A stretch of 64,000 nucleotides of DNA. Origin: Rhodocytophaga rosea. GTDB taxonomy: Bacteria > Bacteroidota > Bacteroidia > Cytophagales > 172606-1. Where the stretch lies: NCBI RefSeq assembly GCF_010119975.1, contig NZ_CP048222.1, positions 5,556,501-5,620,500 of the forward strand, written 5' to 3'. Below, in pieces: positions 37,030-47,269 of this stretch (the stretch's first letter is position 1; the number at the start of each line of letters is the position of its first letter). The notes beneath the pieces are model-generated. The model was not told the DNA's origin. It saw only the letters and a program-made list of their open reading frames with translations, and made no database searches. The translations under genes were made by a program, and so were the position numbers.

Positions 37030-38835
37030 ATGCAAAGTATCAGAAATATTGCCATCATAGCACACGTAGATCATGGTAAAACAACCTTAGTAGACAAAAT
37101 TATTCATGCTTCTAAAATTTTCCGTGAAAACCAGGAATTCGGAGAACTGATTCTGGATAACAACGACCTGGAACGGGAAAGAGGTATTACCATTGTGGCC
37201 AAAAACGTTTCCGTCCGGTATAAAGATGTGAAAATAAATATTATCGACACCCCAGGCCACGCAGATTTTGGCGGTGAGGTAGAACGTGTGTTGAAAATGG
37301 CCGATGGCGTATTATTGTTGGTAGATGCGTTTGAAGGCCCTATGCCTCAAACCCGCTTTGTATTGAGTAAAGCCATTAATCTGGGTCTGAAACCTATTGT
37401 TGTAATTAATAAAGTAGATAAAGAAAACTGCCGTCCGGATGAGGTACATGAAGCGGTGTTCGATTTGATGTTCAACCTGGAGGCTACGGAAGAACAACTC
37501 GATTTTGTCACTGTTTATGGTTCTTCCAAACAAGGATGGATGAGCACTGACTGGCGCAAACGTACCGATAATATTATTCCGCTGCTGGATGCTATTGTAG
37601 ACAATATTCCACCGGCACCTATGTATGAAGGTACGCCACAGTTACAGATCACTTCTCTGGATTATTCTTCGTTCGTAGGCCGTATTGCCATTGGCCGGGT
37701 TTTCCGGGGTACTTTAAAGGAGAATGCGCCCATGTCATTGATGAAAACGGATGGCGTGATTAAAAAAGTAAGAATTAAGGAGTTGCATGTGTTTGAAGGA
37801 TTGGGGAGATTAAAAGTTCCTGAAGTAAAAGCCGGCGACATTTGTGCGGTAGTGGGCCTGGAAGATTTTGAGATTGGCGATACCCTGGCCGATGCAGAGA
37901 ATCCGGAACCTTTGCCACGTATTTCGATTGATGAGCCTACCATGAATATGCTCTTCACGATCAATACCTCTCCGTTTTTTGGTAAAGAAGGTAAATATGT
38001 AACCTCCCGCCATTTGAGAGACCGCCTGTTTAAAGAAGTGGAAAAAAACCTGGCTATGCGGGTGGAAGCTACCGATACAGAAGATAAATTTTTAGTCTAC
38101 GGACGAGGCATTCTGCATTTGTCTATTCTGATTGAAACCATGCGCCGGGAAGGATATGAATTGCAGGTAGGTCAGCCACAGGTAATTTTTAAAGAAATAG
38201 ATGGCGTACGCCACGAACCAGTGGAAACGCTGGTGGTAGATGTACCGCAGGAATCTTCTGGAAAGGTGATCGAACTGGTTACGCAACGTAAAGGTGAATT
38301 GCTTGTGATGGAACCTAAGGGTGACTTACAGCACCTGGAGTTTATCATTCCCGCACGTGGTATTATTGGATTGCGGAACAACGTTTTAACGGCTACTGCC
38401 GGAGAAGCGATTATGAACCATAGATTTAAGTCCTATGAACCCTATAAAGGAAATATTCCGGGACGTATCAATGGGTCTTTAATTTCTATGGAAACCGGAG
38501 CAGGCACACCTTATGCCATTGATAAATTGCAGGACCGTGGCTTCTTCTTCGTAGACCCGGGTGAGGAAGTATATATGGGCCAAGTGATTGGCGAACACAA
38601 CCGCCAGAATGACATTGTAGTGAATATTCAGAAAGGCAAACAGTTGACCAACATGCGGGCTTCCGGTTCGGATACCAACGTGCGGATTGCACCTAAAATC
38701 CAGTTCTCTCTGGAAGAAGCCATGGAGTATATCCAGAAAGATGAATACCTGGAAATCACGCCTAAATCGATCCGGATGCGTAAAATCTATTTAGATGAAA
38801 ATGAACGTAAACGTATGGAGAATAAAGCAGGCTGA
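37030..38835 (+). CDS. typA: Ribosome-associated GTPase TypA/BipA
   Basis: TypA/BipA is an EF-G-like translational GTPase that binds the 70S ribosome and supports assembly of the large subunit and growth in cold or stress. The 601 residues are of normal length. G1 is AHVDHGKTTL (11-20), switch I shows ERERGITIVAKNVS, G3 is DTPGHADFGGEVERVL and G4 is NKVDK. It has EF-G domains II, III and V and a C-terminal TypA-specific domain; RGIIGLRNNVLTATAGEAIMNH is a family hallmark. It is a single-gene unit ending at a strong terminator. Confidence 0.98.
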   Translation: MQSIRNIAIIAHVDHGKTTLVDKIIHASKIFRENQEFGELILDNNDLERERGITIVAKNVSVRYKDVKINIIDTPGHADFGGEVERVLKMADGVLLLVDAFEGPMPQTRFVLSKAINLGLKPIVVINKVDKENCRPDEVHEAVFDLMFNLEATEEQLDFVTVYGSSKQGWMSTDWRKRTDNIIPLLDAIVDNIPPAPMYEGTPQLQITSLDYSSFVGRIAIGRVFRGTLKENAPMSLMKTDGVIKKVRIKELHVFEGLGRLKVPEVKAGDICAVVGLEDFEIGDTLADAENPEPLPRISIDEPTMNMLFTINTSPFFGKEGKYVTSRHLRDRLFKEVEKNLAMRVEATDTEDKFLVYGRGILHLSILIETMRREGYELQVGQPQVIFKEIDGVRHEPVETLVVDVPQESSGKVIELVTQRKGELLVMEPKGDLQHLEFIIPARGIIGLRNNVLTATAGEAIMNHRFKSYEPYKGNIPGRINGSLISMETGAGTPYAIDKLQDRGFFFVDPGEEVYMGQVIGEHNRQNDIVVNIQKGKQLTNMRASGSDTNVRIAPKIQFSLEEAMEYIQKDEYLEITPKSIRMRKIYLDENERKRMENKAG

Positions 38836-38872
38836 TTGGTGTAAAAATACATTGCCAGATTCCATTAGTATA

Positions 38873-38918
38873 AATAAAAAGAGCGTGAACTGATAACCAG
38901 GTCACGCTCTTTTTATTT
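38873..38918. terminator. Bidirectional terminator between typA and lipoprotein gene
   Basis: AAAAAGAGCGTGA pairs with TCACGCTCTTTTT across a 16-base loop, flanked by A- and T-rich runs. It ends both typA (plus) and the minus-strand lipoprotein gene. Confidence 0.9.
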
Positions 38919-38955
38919 ATAGCTTCATTAATTCAATTTATCTGAAATAGCAATA

Positions 38956-39249
38956 TTACTGACCGCCATTTCCTTGCTGTAAGCCAGGTTCAGCACCCTG
39001 CTTGTCGCCAAACATTTTTTCGCGAATAGCAGCAGCACGTGTAGCAGCATCCGGATCAGCCTCGTATTGATTAGCTGCCTGCTTGGGAGGCCCGCCAATA
39101 TTGCCATATACATATTCGCTCCCTGCGTTTGGATCTTCCTGTTCAATACTATTGGCATCTAAGTGACAAGCGGATGTAACCATCACCAAACCTATGAATA
39201 AGGCTGTTTGAATATGCTTTTTAAGTGTATTTATTCTTTCTGAAATCAT
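38956..39249 (-). CDS. Small lipoprotein
   Basis: The start at 39249 (97 residues, MISERINTLKKHIQTALFIG) is preferred over an upstream ATG at 39315 because a TATTTTTG promoter element lies just 5' of it. A lipobox GLVMVTSACHLD follows the signal. The mature part is short, Asp/Glu/Gln-rich and apparently disordered (YEADPDAATRAAAIREKMFG, then PGLQQGNGGQ). It has no known domain. It stands alone with a shared terminator and a divergent transporter gene about 200 bases away. A structural or envelope-stress role is only possible. Confidence 0.7.
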   Translation of the reverse strand: MISERINTLKKHIQTALFIGLVMVTSACHLDANSIEQEDPNAGSEYVYGNIGGPPKQAANQYEADPDAATRAAAIREKMFGDKQGAEPGLQQGNGGQ

Positions 39250-39274
39250 AACAAAAGATTTAGTATTCTCCGCA

Positions 39275-39282
39275 CAAAAATA
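39275..39282 (-). promoter_or_regulatory. Bacteroidota-type -7 element for the small lipoprotein gene
   Basis: On the minus strand the bases read TATTTTTG, a match to TAnnTTTG, placing the transcript start near 39268 and the leader at about 19 bases before the ATG at 39249. This location inside the longer frame argues for the shorter start. Confidence 0.45.
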
Positions 39283-39448
39283 GGGTTGTTTTGTAAACAA
39301 CATAACAGTAGTCAATAAAATTTGTTTAATATGTATGTTTTTCTTGAAAGCAACTTAGAAAAACCTTACGTGGGGTCTATCTAAAATCCAATATTGATGT
39401 ATTGTGACTCAGTTGGAATTAGTACATTTACCGCTTTAATCCCTTCCT

Positions 39449-41845
39449 ATGTGGACCAGATTCGCCCATATAATTCTTAAATACAGATTTCCGCTTATTG
39501 TTAGTATTGGTTTGCTCACCATTGTGATGGGCTTTATCGGAAGAAAAGCAGAACTCAGCTATGATTTTCACTCCGTTGTTCCGGCCGACGACCCAGATTA
39601 TATCTATTTTCAGGATTTCAAACGGCTTTTTGGGGAAGATAGCAATATAATGGCCATCGGCATGAAAGACAGCAGTGTATATACGCTGGAGAATTTTAAA
39701 GAACTGAAATCCCTCTCGGATACCATTGCCAGAATGGAGGGAATTATAACCGTACTATCACTTCCCAGATTACAATATTTGGTAAAAGATACAGCTTCCA
39801 AAAAACTGGTTCCTAAAGCATTATTCGGCCAGTTTCCACAAAGTCAGCCACAGTTGGATAGTTTACTTAGGGTTGCTAATAGTTTACAGTTTTATAAAGG
39901 TCAGGTAATCAACCAGCAAAATGGCGCCACTATTCTGCTGGTTGCCATAGAAAAGGGCATGCTCAATTCCCAGAAGCGCCTGGCTCTGGTACAAAATATT
40001 CAGGAACTGGGGGATGCGTTTAAAGATAAAACCAATATCAGCCTGCATTATGCCGGGGTTCCGTATGTGCGCTCCATTATGTCTACGAAGGTAAAGGCAG
40101 AGTTGTCGATGTTTCTGGTGCTGTCTGTTGTGGCTACTGGTATTATCCTATTTATCTTTTTCCGGTCTTTTTCTGCCGTTATTTTTCCTCTGATCGTAAT
40201 AGGTGTGGTCGTAATATGGGTGCTTGGTACGCTGGTTTTATTTGGATTTAAAGTAACGCTACTCACGGGCTTATTGCCGCCGATTATTGTGGTAATTGGT
40301 ATTCCAAACTGCATCTACTTGCTTACCAAATACCACCAGGAGATTAAAACACATGGCAATAAGATTAAAGCCTTAAGCCGGATTGTGCGTAAAATTGGTA
40401 TTGTTACCTTAATGACCAATGCTACTACGGCTGTTGGTTTTATTGTACTGGGTTTTGCCAACGTAGCCATCTTGCGGGAATTTGGTATTGTAGCCGGGCT
40501 GAATATATTTAATACATTCGTTATAAGCCTGATTCTGATCCCAGCCGTATTTTCCTACCTTCCTTCACCTACGGCCCGGGAAATTAAACACCTGGATGCC
40601 AAAGGACTCACTTCGATCATTGATTTTTACAATCATATTGTACACAACCGCCGCCCAGTTATCTACACCATTACCACTATTATTGTAATCATTTCTTTAA
40701 TTGGTGTTTTCAAGATAAAGGCGCTGGCATATATGGTAGACGATCTGCCGGAAAGCAGTGATGTAAAAAAAGACCTTGCTTTTTTTGAGAGCAACTTTAA
40801 AGGTGTAATGCCGCTGGAAATTGTAGTAGATACAGGCAAGAAAAAAGGCATTCTCCGTTTAGAGAATCTTCGTAAAATAGAGGAACTGGAAGATACTCTC
40901 AGCAAGATCACAGCGCTTTCCAAACCAGTATCGGTGATCAGTTTTGTAAAAGCTTCCTTACAGGCGTTTTATAATGGCAATCCGGATTTTTACCGCTTGC
41001 CTACTAACCAGGAAAAGAACTTCCTCATCCGTTACCTGAGCAGCCAGCAAGACCAGTCTGGCTTGCTCAAATCCTTTGTAGATTCAACCGGGCAGAAGGT
41101 GAGAATATCCGTAAAAGTGGCGGATATGGGTTCTATTGAAATGAGTAAACTGGTGCAGCAAGAAATCAATCCGGCGATCACAAAAGTATTGGCAGGAACA
41201 GATTTAAAAGCCGAAGCCACCGGAACTACCTTACTCTTCATCAAAGGGAATCAATATTTGATTAACAACCTGCAATCCAGTTTAGCGCTGGCTTTCGTGC
41301 TGATTGCCTTAATCATGGCTTTATTATTCCGTTCCATTCGGATGATCATTATTTCACTGATTCCTAATATTATACCACTGCTTATTACAGGCGGTTTGAT
41401 GGGGTATTTTGGTATTCCGCTCAAACCCAGTACGGCGCTTATTTTCAGTATTGCCTTTGGTATTTCTGTAGACGATACCATCCATTATTTAGCCAGATAC
41501 CGGCAGGAACTGCCTCTTAATAAATTTAATGTGTCCAAAGCAGTAAGTATCAGCTTAATTGAAACTGGTGCCAGCATGATGTATACATCTATTATCCTGT
41601 TTTTTGGTTTCATCATCTTTGCTTTTTCAGATTTCGGAGGAACTGTTGCCCTGGGCATGCTTACATCTACTACCTTATTGTGTGCCATGTTTACCAATCT
41701 AATTATTCTGCCTTCCTTATTAATGTCTTTCGATACCGGAAAAATTAAGAAAGGAGAACAGGGTTTGATCAGGGAATACAATGAATTTTACCTAGAGGAA
41801 GAAGATGAAGAAATTGATATAAAACTTCTGGAAGTAAGAAGATAA
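39449..41845 (+). CDS. RND/MMPL-family transporter (HAE3 type)
   Basis: A 798-residue inner-membrane RND-superfamily protein. It has two halves, each with one helix, a periplasmic loop and five helices (opening RFPLIVSIGLLTIVMGFIG; second half from about residue 400, RPVIYTITTIIVIISLIG). IAFGISVDDTIHYLARYRQEL is the RND helix-4-type motif with two aspartates, and GIPNCIYLLTKYHQEI is its counterpart in the first half. The periplasmic loops are shorter than in AcrB-type pumps, as in HAE3/MMPL-like hopanoid or lipid transporters. The C-terminal tail is acidic (EEEDEEIDIKLLE). No adaptor or channel gene is next to it, so lipid export or trafficking is more likely than drug efflux. Confidence 0.9.
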   Translation: MWTRFAHIILKYRFPLIVSIGLLTIVMGFIGRKAELSYDFHSVVPADDPDYIYFQDFKRLFGEDSNIMAIGMKDSSVYTLENFKELKSLSDTIARMEGIITVLSLPRLQYLVKDTASKKLVPKALFGQFPQSQPQLDSLLRVANSLQFYKGQVINQQNGATILLVAIEKGMLNSQKRLALVQNIQELGDAFKDKTNISLHYAGVPYVRSIMSTKVKAELSMFLVLSVVATGIILFIFFRSFSAVIFPLIVIGVVVIWVLGTLVLFGFKVTLLTGLLPPIIVVIGIPNCIYLLTKYHQEIKTHGNKIKALSRIVRKIGIVTLMTNATTAVGFIVLGFANVAILREFGIVAGLNIFNTFVISLILIPAVFSYLPSPTAREIKHLDAKGLTSIIDFYNHIVHNRRPVIYTITTIIVIISLIGVFKIKALAYMVDDLPESSDVKKDLAFFESNFKGVMPLEIVVDTGKKKGILRLENLRKIEELEDTLSKITALSKPVSVISFVKASLQAFYNGNPDFYRLPTNQEKNFLIRYLSSQQDQSGLLKSFVDSTGQKVRISVKVADMGSIEMSKLVQQEINPAITKVLAGTDLKAEATGTTLLFIKGNQYLINNLQSSLALAFVLIALIMALLFRSIRMIIISLIPNIIPLLITGGLMGYFGIPLKPSTALIFSIAFGISVDDTIHYLARYRQELPLNKFNVSKAVSISLIETGASMMYTSIILFFGFIIFAFSDFGGTVALGMLTSTTLLCAMFTNLIILPSLLMSFDTGKIKKGEQGLIREYNEFYLEEEDEEIDIKLLEVRR

Positions 41846-41876
41846 GTAAATTTCAGAAATAACCCCTAAAGATAAA

Positions 41877-41924
41877 GCCTGTTAATGAACTAGTTATCAA
41901 TAAGTTCACTAACAGGCATTTTTG
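41877..41924 (+). terminator. Terminator after the HAE3 transporter gene
   Basis: GCCTGTTA-TGAACT pairs with AGTTCA-TAACAGGC with one mismatch, followed by ATTTTTGT. Confidence 0.85.
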
Positions 41925-42303
41925 TGTAAAAAGATGAAACATTTACAGAAAAACAAGGTATAAATCTTACGTAGTGGTTTTATAAAATATACAATACCAG
42001 CCACCAGAATGCTGCAGGTATTGTATTCATATAATTAATTTGGGAATTATGGAACGTATCACTTTTAATTTAGTCAAACTGGGAATTATCGTACTTGCGG
42101 CATTTTTTTCTTTCTAAGCCTTGGTTTCTATACCTGTAGCTGTTGAATAATTTGCTGTCTGATTATCCTTCTCTCCACTCATTTTTACGCATTAATACTG
42201 GCTAAAGGATGTAGTGATTTGGTTACTACCATTATACCCCTCTTACACATCAACCTTACACAATATTTTCCTAACTTGCACCTTCAATAAATCTGTATGT
42301 AAG
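41925..42303. other. 379-base region before ileS with a possible 22-codon peptide
   Basis: It holds an inverted repeat ACAATACC/GGTATTGT (41991-42024) and, right after it, a short frame at 42049-42117 coding MERITFNLVKLGIIVLAAFF and two more residues. That peptide would be a single membrane helix with a charged start. Downstream, TAACTTGC at 42272-42279 resembles a -7 promoter element for ileS. No longer gene is evident; an upstream ATG at 42214 extends the ileS frame but is unlikely to be used. Confidence 0.4.
42272..42279 (+). promoter_or_regulatory. Possible -7 element for ileS
   Basis: TAACTTGC resembles the TAnnTTTG class with one mismatch. If used, transcription would start near 42286, giving a leader of about 18 bases before the GTG at 42304. 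It supports the GTG over the ATG at 42214. Confidence 0.35.
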
Positions 42304-45300
42304 GTGAAGTACAAGGAATATAAAAATCTGGATTATGCCAAAGTAGGCGAATCTGTTTTATCCTACTGGAAAGAAAATAAGATATTTGAACAATCGGTCA
42401 GTTCCCGGGAAGGAAAACCCAGTTTTACTTTCTATGAAGGACCTCCTTCTGCCAATGGAACGCCTGGTATTCACCATGTAATGGCTCGTACGATTAAAGA
42501 TATTTTCTGCCGCTATAAGACATTACAGGGTTTTCAGGTAAAGCGCAAAGGTGGCTGGGATACTCATGGCTTACCGATAGAGTTGCAGGTGGAAAAAGAA
42601 CTGGGTATTACCAAAGATGACATCGGCAAAACCATTTCCATCGAAGCCTACAATCAGAAATGCCGGGAAGCCGTAATGAAATATACCGGCCAGTGGAACG
42701 ACCTGACTGAAAAAATGGGCTACTGGGTTGACCTGGAACATCCCTATATTACCTATCATACTGAATATATCGAATCTACATGGTTTCTGCTGAAAAAGCT
42801 GTATGACAAAGGATTGCTGTACAAAGGCTATACGATTCAGCCTTATTCCCCTTCTGATGGGACAGGGCTGAGTTCTCATGAATTGAATCAGCCAGGTTGC
42901 TATAAAGAAGTGAAGGATACTTCCATAGTCGCTCAGTTTAAAGTAATTAAAGATCCAAAATCAGATTTTCTTTTCTCTCAACAATCTACAGGCGATGTCT
43001 TCATTCTTGCCTGGACTACCACTCCCTGGACCTTGCCTTCTAATACTGCTCTGGCAATTGGAGAGAAAATAAGCTATGTGCAGGTAAATACGTTCAATCC
43101 GTATACTTATAAACCAGTGAGTGTGGTACTGGCAAAAGAGCTGGTAGGAAAGTATTTTTCAGAAAAGAATAAAGACCTGAAACTGGATGATTACAAACCC
43201 GGCGACAAAGCCATTCCATTCCAGGTGGTACAGGAATTTACCGGTAAACAATTAATGGGCATCCGCTATGAACAATTGATGCCTTATCTGCAACCCTTCT
43301 ATAATGCAGATAAAGCATTTCAGGTGATTGCCGGAGATTTTGTTACCACAGAAGATGGAACTGGTGTGGTACATACTTCTCCTACCTTTGGTGCCGACGA
43401 CTTCCGGGTAGCCAAACAACATGGCATTCCGGCACTCACGATAAAAGATGAGGCTGGAAATGAATTGCCTACAGTGGATAAGAAAGGAAAATTTATAAAT
43501 GAAGTAGGTGTAGAACTTCAGAAGGGTGTTGAAAAATATAAGATCAGAACCCATAAAACCCTTGGGGCTGATGACTTTTATGTGAAGAATTATACCAATG
43601 AAGATGAAAGCCATGCCGATTATAAAAATACGGATGTGATCATTTCCATTATTCTGAAAGAAGAGAATAAAGCGTTCAAGGTAGAGAAATACGAGCATAC
43701 CTATCCGCACTCATGGCGGACGGATAAACCGGTTTTATATTATCCGCTGGATGCATGGTTCATCAGAACTACCGCTGTAAAAGACCGCCTGGTTGAACTC
43801 AACAAAACCATTAATTGGAAACCGGAATCTACTGGTTCTGGCCGTTTTGGCAACTGGCTCGAAAACCTGGTAGACTGGAATTTGTCCCGTTCAAGGTATT
43901 GGGGAACACCACTCCCTATCTGGCGTACCGAAGATGGCGCAGAAGAAGTATGTATTGGCTCGGTAAAAGAATTGATCGATCAGGTTACAACTGGTTTAAA
44001 TGACAGCAGAAGTGTGCTTTCAGCTGAACAGAGAGCGAAAAATAATGCCTTTATTCATGCTTTTTCTAATTCAAAAATAGACCTCCACCGGCCATATGTG
44101 GATGAAATAACACTGGTTTCGGCCAAAGGTAAACCCATGTTCCGTGAACCGGATCTGATAGATGTATGGTTTGATTCTGGAGCGATGCCCTATGCCCAGT
44201 GGCATTACCCCTTCGAGAATCAGGATGTATTTACCAAAAGTTTTCCGGCCGATTTTATCTCGGAAGGTGTAGACCAGACCAGAGGCTGGTTCTTTACGCT
44301 GCATGCCATAGCCGGAATGCTATTCGATAGTGTGGCCTTTAAAAATGTAGTTTCTACTGGCCTGGTGCTGGATAAAAATGGCAATAAAATGTCGAAAAGG
44401 GTGGGCAATGTGGTCAATCCATTCGATACGCTGAACACCTATGGTCCGGATGCGACCAGGTGGTATATGGTAGTGAATGCGCCGCCGTGGGATAATCTGA
44501 AATTCAACCTGGAAGGCGTTACAGAAGTTCAGCGGAGGTTTTTTGGCACCCTGCATAATACCTATTCTTTCTTTGCTTTATATGCAAACCTGGATAATTT
44601 CAGTTATACAGAGAAAAACGTTCCATTAGAAAAACGCACCGAAAGTGACCGCTGGATCATTTCTAAACTCAATAGCCTGGTGCAGAAAACGGCCGAAGCC
44701 TACGATGAATACGAACCGACCAGAGCTGCCAGAGCCATTCAGGATTTTGTAACGGATGATCTGAGTAACTGGTATGTACGGTTGAACCGCAAGCGTTTCT
44801 GGAAAGGGGAATATAATGAGGATAAAATAGCAGCGTACCAAACGTTATATACCTGTCTGGAGACCATTGCGAAACTCATGTCGCCAATTGCACCTTTTTA
44901 TGCCGAGCAGTTGTTCCTGGATTTAAATAAAGTGAGCAAACGGGAAAAAGTATCTTCGGTACATGTGAGTGAGTTTCCGAAAGTAGATACGGCTGCCATT
45001 GATGTGAACCTGGAAGAAAAAATGACTTTGGCGCAGAATATTTCTTCTTTAGTACATTCGCTGCGGAAAAAACATACAATTAAGGTCCGCCAGCCACTTT
45101 CCAGAATTCTGATTCCGGTATTGCAGCCAAAAGTGAAAGCCCAGATTCAGGATGTAGAAGATTTAATTTTATCGGAAGTAAATATCAAACAGGTAGAATA
45201 CATCGATGATACTTCTGGTATACTGGTGAAAAAAATCAAGCCGAACTTCAAAAAACTGGGCAAAGAATACGGTCCCAGAATGAAAGAAATTGCCGGATTG

Positions 45301-45753
45301 ATTCAGAAATTTGGCCAGGAGGAAATTAAAGTACTCGAGCGGGAAAAAACTTTGCCGGTTTCCCTCAATGGTCAGACAGTAAACCTGACTTTAGAAGATG
45401 TAGAAATTTCTTCGGAAGATATTCCAGGCTGGATCGTAGCCAGTGAAAACGGACTGACGGTAGCACTCGATATTACCATTACAGATGCCCTCCGCAAAGA
45501 AGGTATTTCGCGGGATATAGTGAACCGGGTGCAAAACCTGCGGAAAGATATGGGTCTGGAAGTGCAGGATAAGATCAAGATTGATGTGCAACTATCTACA
45601 ACTTTGGTGAATGCTGCCCTGGAAGCCAATAAAGAATACATTTGTGCGGAAACACAGGCATTAGAACTAAACTTAGTGGAAAAAGTAGAAGATGCCAGTG
45701 CGGTGGAGATGGATGAATTCATGCTCAACCTGAAGATAACCGTGGTGAATTAA
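42304..45753 (+). CDS. ileS: Isoleucyl-tRNA synthetase
   Basis: IleRS charges tRNA-Ile and edits misactivated valine. From the GTG at 42304 the protein has 1149 residues, beginning VKYKEYKNLDYAKVGESVL; the frame is open to 42214, but those 30 residues look non-native. The class I HIGH region is ANGTPGIHHVMAR, and the catalytic loop is GNKMSKRVGN. The CP1 editing domain lies between, with AWTTTPWTLPSNTALAIG. The length and C-terminal extension match the long, eukaryote-like IleRS found in many Bacteroidota (this type is often mupirocin-resistant, which is family knowledge only). It is followed by a lipoprotein gene 100 bases downstream. Confidence 0.97.
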   Translation: MKYKEYKNLDYAKVGESVLSYWKENKIFEQSVSSREGKPSFTFYEGPPSANGTPGIHHVMARTIKDIFCRYKTLQGFQVKRKGGWDTHGLPIELQVEKELGITKDDIGKTISIEAYNQKCREAVMKYTGQWNDLTEKMGYWVDLEHPYITYHTEYIESTWFLLKKLYDKGLLYKGYTIQPYSPSDGTGLSSHELNQPGCYKEVKDTSIVAQFKVIKDPKSDFLFSQQSTGDVFILAWTTTPWTLPSNTALAIGEKISYVQVNTFNPYTYKPVSVVLAKELVGKYFSEKNKDLKLDDYKPGDKAIPFQVVQEFTGKQLMGIRYEQLMPYLQPFYNADKAFQVIAGDFVTTEDGTGVVHTSPTFGADDFRVAKQHGIPALTIKDEAGNELPTVDKKGKFINEVGVELQKGVEKYKIRTHKTLGADDFYVKNYTNEDESHADYKNTDVIISIILKEENKAFKVEKYEHTYPHSWRTDKPVLYYPLDAWFIRTTAVKDRLVELNKTINWKPESTGSGRFGNWLENLVDWNLSRSRYWGTPLPIWRTEDGAEEVCIGSVKELIDQVTTGLNDSRSVLSAEQRAKNNAFIHAFSNSKIDLHRPYVDEITLVSAKGKPMFREPDLIDVWFDSGAMPYAQWHYPFENQDVFTKSFPADFISEGVDQTRGWFFTLHAIAGMLFDSVAFKNVVSTGLVLDKNGNKMSKRVGNVVNPFDTLNTYGPDATRWYMVVNAPPWDNLKFNLEGVTEVQRRFFGTLHNTYSFFALYANLDNFSYTEKNVPLEKRTESDRWIISKLNSLVQKTAEAYDEYEPTRAARAIQDFVTDDLSNWYVRLNRKRFWKGEYNEDKIAAYQTLYTCLETIAKLMSPIAPFYAEQLFLDLNKVSKREKVSSVHVSEFPKVDTAAIDVNLEEKMTLAQNISSLVHSLRKKHTIKVRQPLSRILIPVLQPKVKAQIQDVEDLILSEVNIKQVEYIDDTSGILVKKIKPNFKKLGKEYGPRMKEIAGLIQKFGQEEIKVLEREKTLPVSLNGQTVNLTLEDVEISSEDIPGWIVASENGLTVALDITITDALRKEGISRDIVNRVQNLRKDMGLEVQDKIKIDVQLSTTLVNAALEANKEYICAETQALELNLVEKVEDASAVEMDEFMLNLKITVVN

Positions 45754-45853
45754 TAGTTGGCTTTTCATAGATTTAAGTATATCTTTTAAAATTCCTGCCT
45801 TTCTGTGATGCGGAAAGGCAGGTTTATTACTACCTACACCTGTTTTTGAAACT

Positions 45854-47182
45854 ATGCATATATTCCGCTTATTTATTTTTACAATGCCCATCCTCCTGGC
45901 ATCCTGTACAAACCAGTCCAAGCAGGACACACAAACCCAGCAAACCTCCCGGCCTATGGACAGTATCGCAACAGACTATGTAAAACTGGTATTACAGCTT
46001 GGTAATTACGATGCAGATTATGTAGATGCCTACTATGGTCCTGAAGAGTGGCGGCCTGCTCCACTGGATAGCACAAAGAAGCAATTTCCGGCAGATACCT
46101 TTCGTACTCAGATTTCCGGTCTGATGAGCCAGTTAGCAGAGATAGAGTCAACACAGTTAGCCGAGGCTGATAAAGGCCGTTATACTTCCCTGCAAAAACA
46201 ACTGATAGCCGTACAAGCTGAGATTGATAAGCTTTCTGGTAAAACCCTTACTTTCGATCAGGAGGCCAAGGCTTTCTATGATGCTACCCCGCCAACTTAT
46301 ACAGAAGCTCATTTTCAAGGATTGATTGCAGAACTTGATAAGGCTTTGCCCGGAAAAGGAGATATTACTACCAGGCTGAATAAGTTTAAAGAATCGTTTA
46401 TTATTCCTAAAGAAAAGCTCGATACGGTATTTAAAGCAGCCATTGCTGAAGCCCGTAAACGCACCCTTCAGCATATTAAATTGCCTGCCAATGAGAATTT
46501 TACGGTAGAATATGTAACCAATAAATCCTGGTCTGGATATAACTGGTACAAAGGAAACAGCTACAGCCTGATTCAAGTCAATACCGATCTGCCCATTTAC
46601 ATCGACCGGGCCATAGATCTGGCTTGCCATGAAGGATATCCCGGCCATCATGTGTACAATGCGTTAATGGAAAAACATCTGGTGAGAGATAAGGGCTGGG
46701 TAGAGTTTTCAGTATATCCCTTATTCAGTCCGCAATCGTTAATTGCCGAAGGAAGTGCTAACTATGGGATTGACGTAGCTTTTCCCGGAAATGAACGTAT
46801 AGCCTTTGAAAAAAATGTTTTATTTCCGCTCGCCGGTTTAGATCCAGCAAAAGTTGAGTCGTATTACCAGATTCAGGACTTAACCAAAGGCCTGAGTTAT
46901 GCCGGAAATGAAGCGGCCAGACAATATCTGGATGGGAAAATAAATAAAGAAGCGGCTGTCAACTGGATGGTAAAATATGCTTTAATGGCTCCCGAACGGG
47001 CTACACAGCGTATTGGGTTTATAGAAAAATACAGAAGTTATGTAATTAACTATAACCTCGGACAAGATATGGTAGCCAGTTTTATTGAGAAGAAAGGTGG
47101 CACCACGGCAAATCCACAGAAACGCTGGACCTTATTTGAAGAATTGCTTTCCCAGCCACATGTACCCTCACAATTGCAATAA
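45854..47182 (+). CDS. DUF885 lipoprotein, putative metallopeptidase
   Basis: A 442-residue lipoprotein with lipobox C18 (LLASCTNQ), then a DUF885 domain. The hallmark HEGYPGHH is at residues 259-266 (CHEGYPGHHVYN), resembling the HExxH zinc site, with a downstream glutamate in LIAEGSANYGID as probable third ligand. DUF885 proteins are helical zinc-peptidase-like proteins (M32/M3-like); most are uncharacterised. It is membrane-tethered in the periplasm or on the surface. It lies 15 bases before the frame of the next gene, so the two may be co-transcribed, though a promoter element precedes prsW. Confidence 0.88.
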   Translation: MHIFRLFIFTMPILLASCTNQSKQDTQTQQTSRPMDSIATDYVKLVLQLGNYDADYVDAYYGPEEWRPAPLDSTKKQFPADTFRTQISGLMSQLAEIESTQLAEADKGRYTSLQKQLIAVQAEIDKLSGKTLTFDQEAKAFYDATPPTYTEAHFQGLIAELDKALPGKGDITTRLNKFKESFIIPKEKLDTVFKAAIAEARKRTLQHIKLPANENFTVEYVTNKSWSGYNWYKGNSYSLIQVNTDLPIYIDRAIDLACHEGYPGHHVYNALMEKHLVRDKGWVEFSVYPLFSPQSLIAEGSANYGIDVAFPGNERIAFEKNVLFPLAGLDPAKVESYYQIQDLTKGLSYAGNEAARQYLDGKINKEAAVNWMVKYALMAPERATQRIGFIEKYRSYVINYNLGQDMVASFIEKKGGTTANPQKRWTLFEELLSQPHVPSQLQ

Positions 47183-47269
47183 GGGGGTAATATTTAATTG
47201 CCATTCTTGTTGGGGAGAGTTAATTCACTTGAATTACAGACGGAAAGAATATATCTAAACGAATATCGT

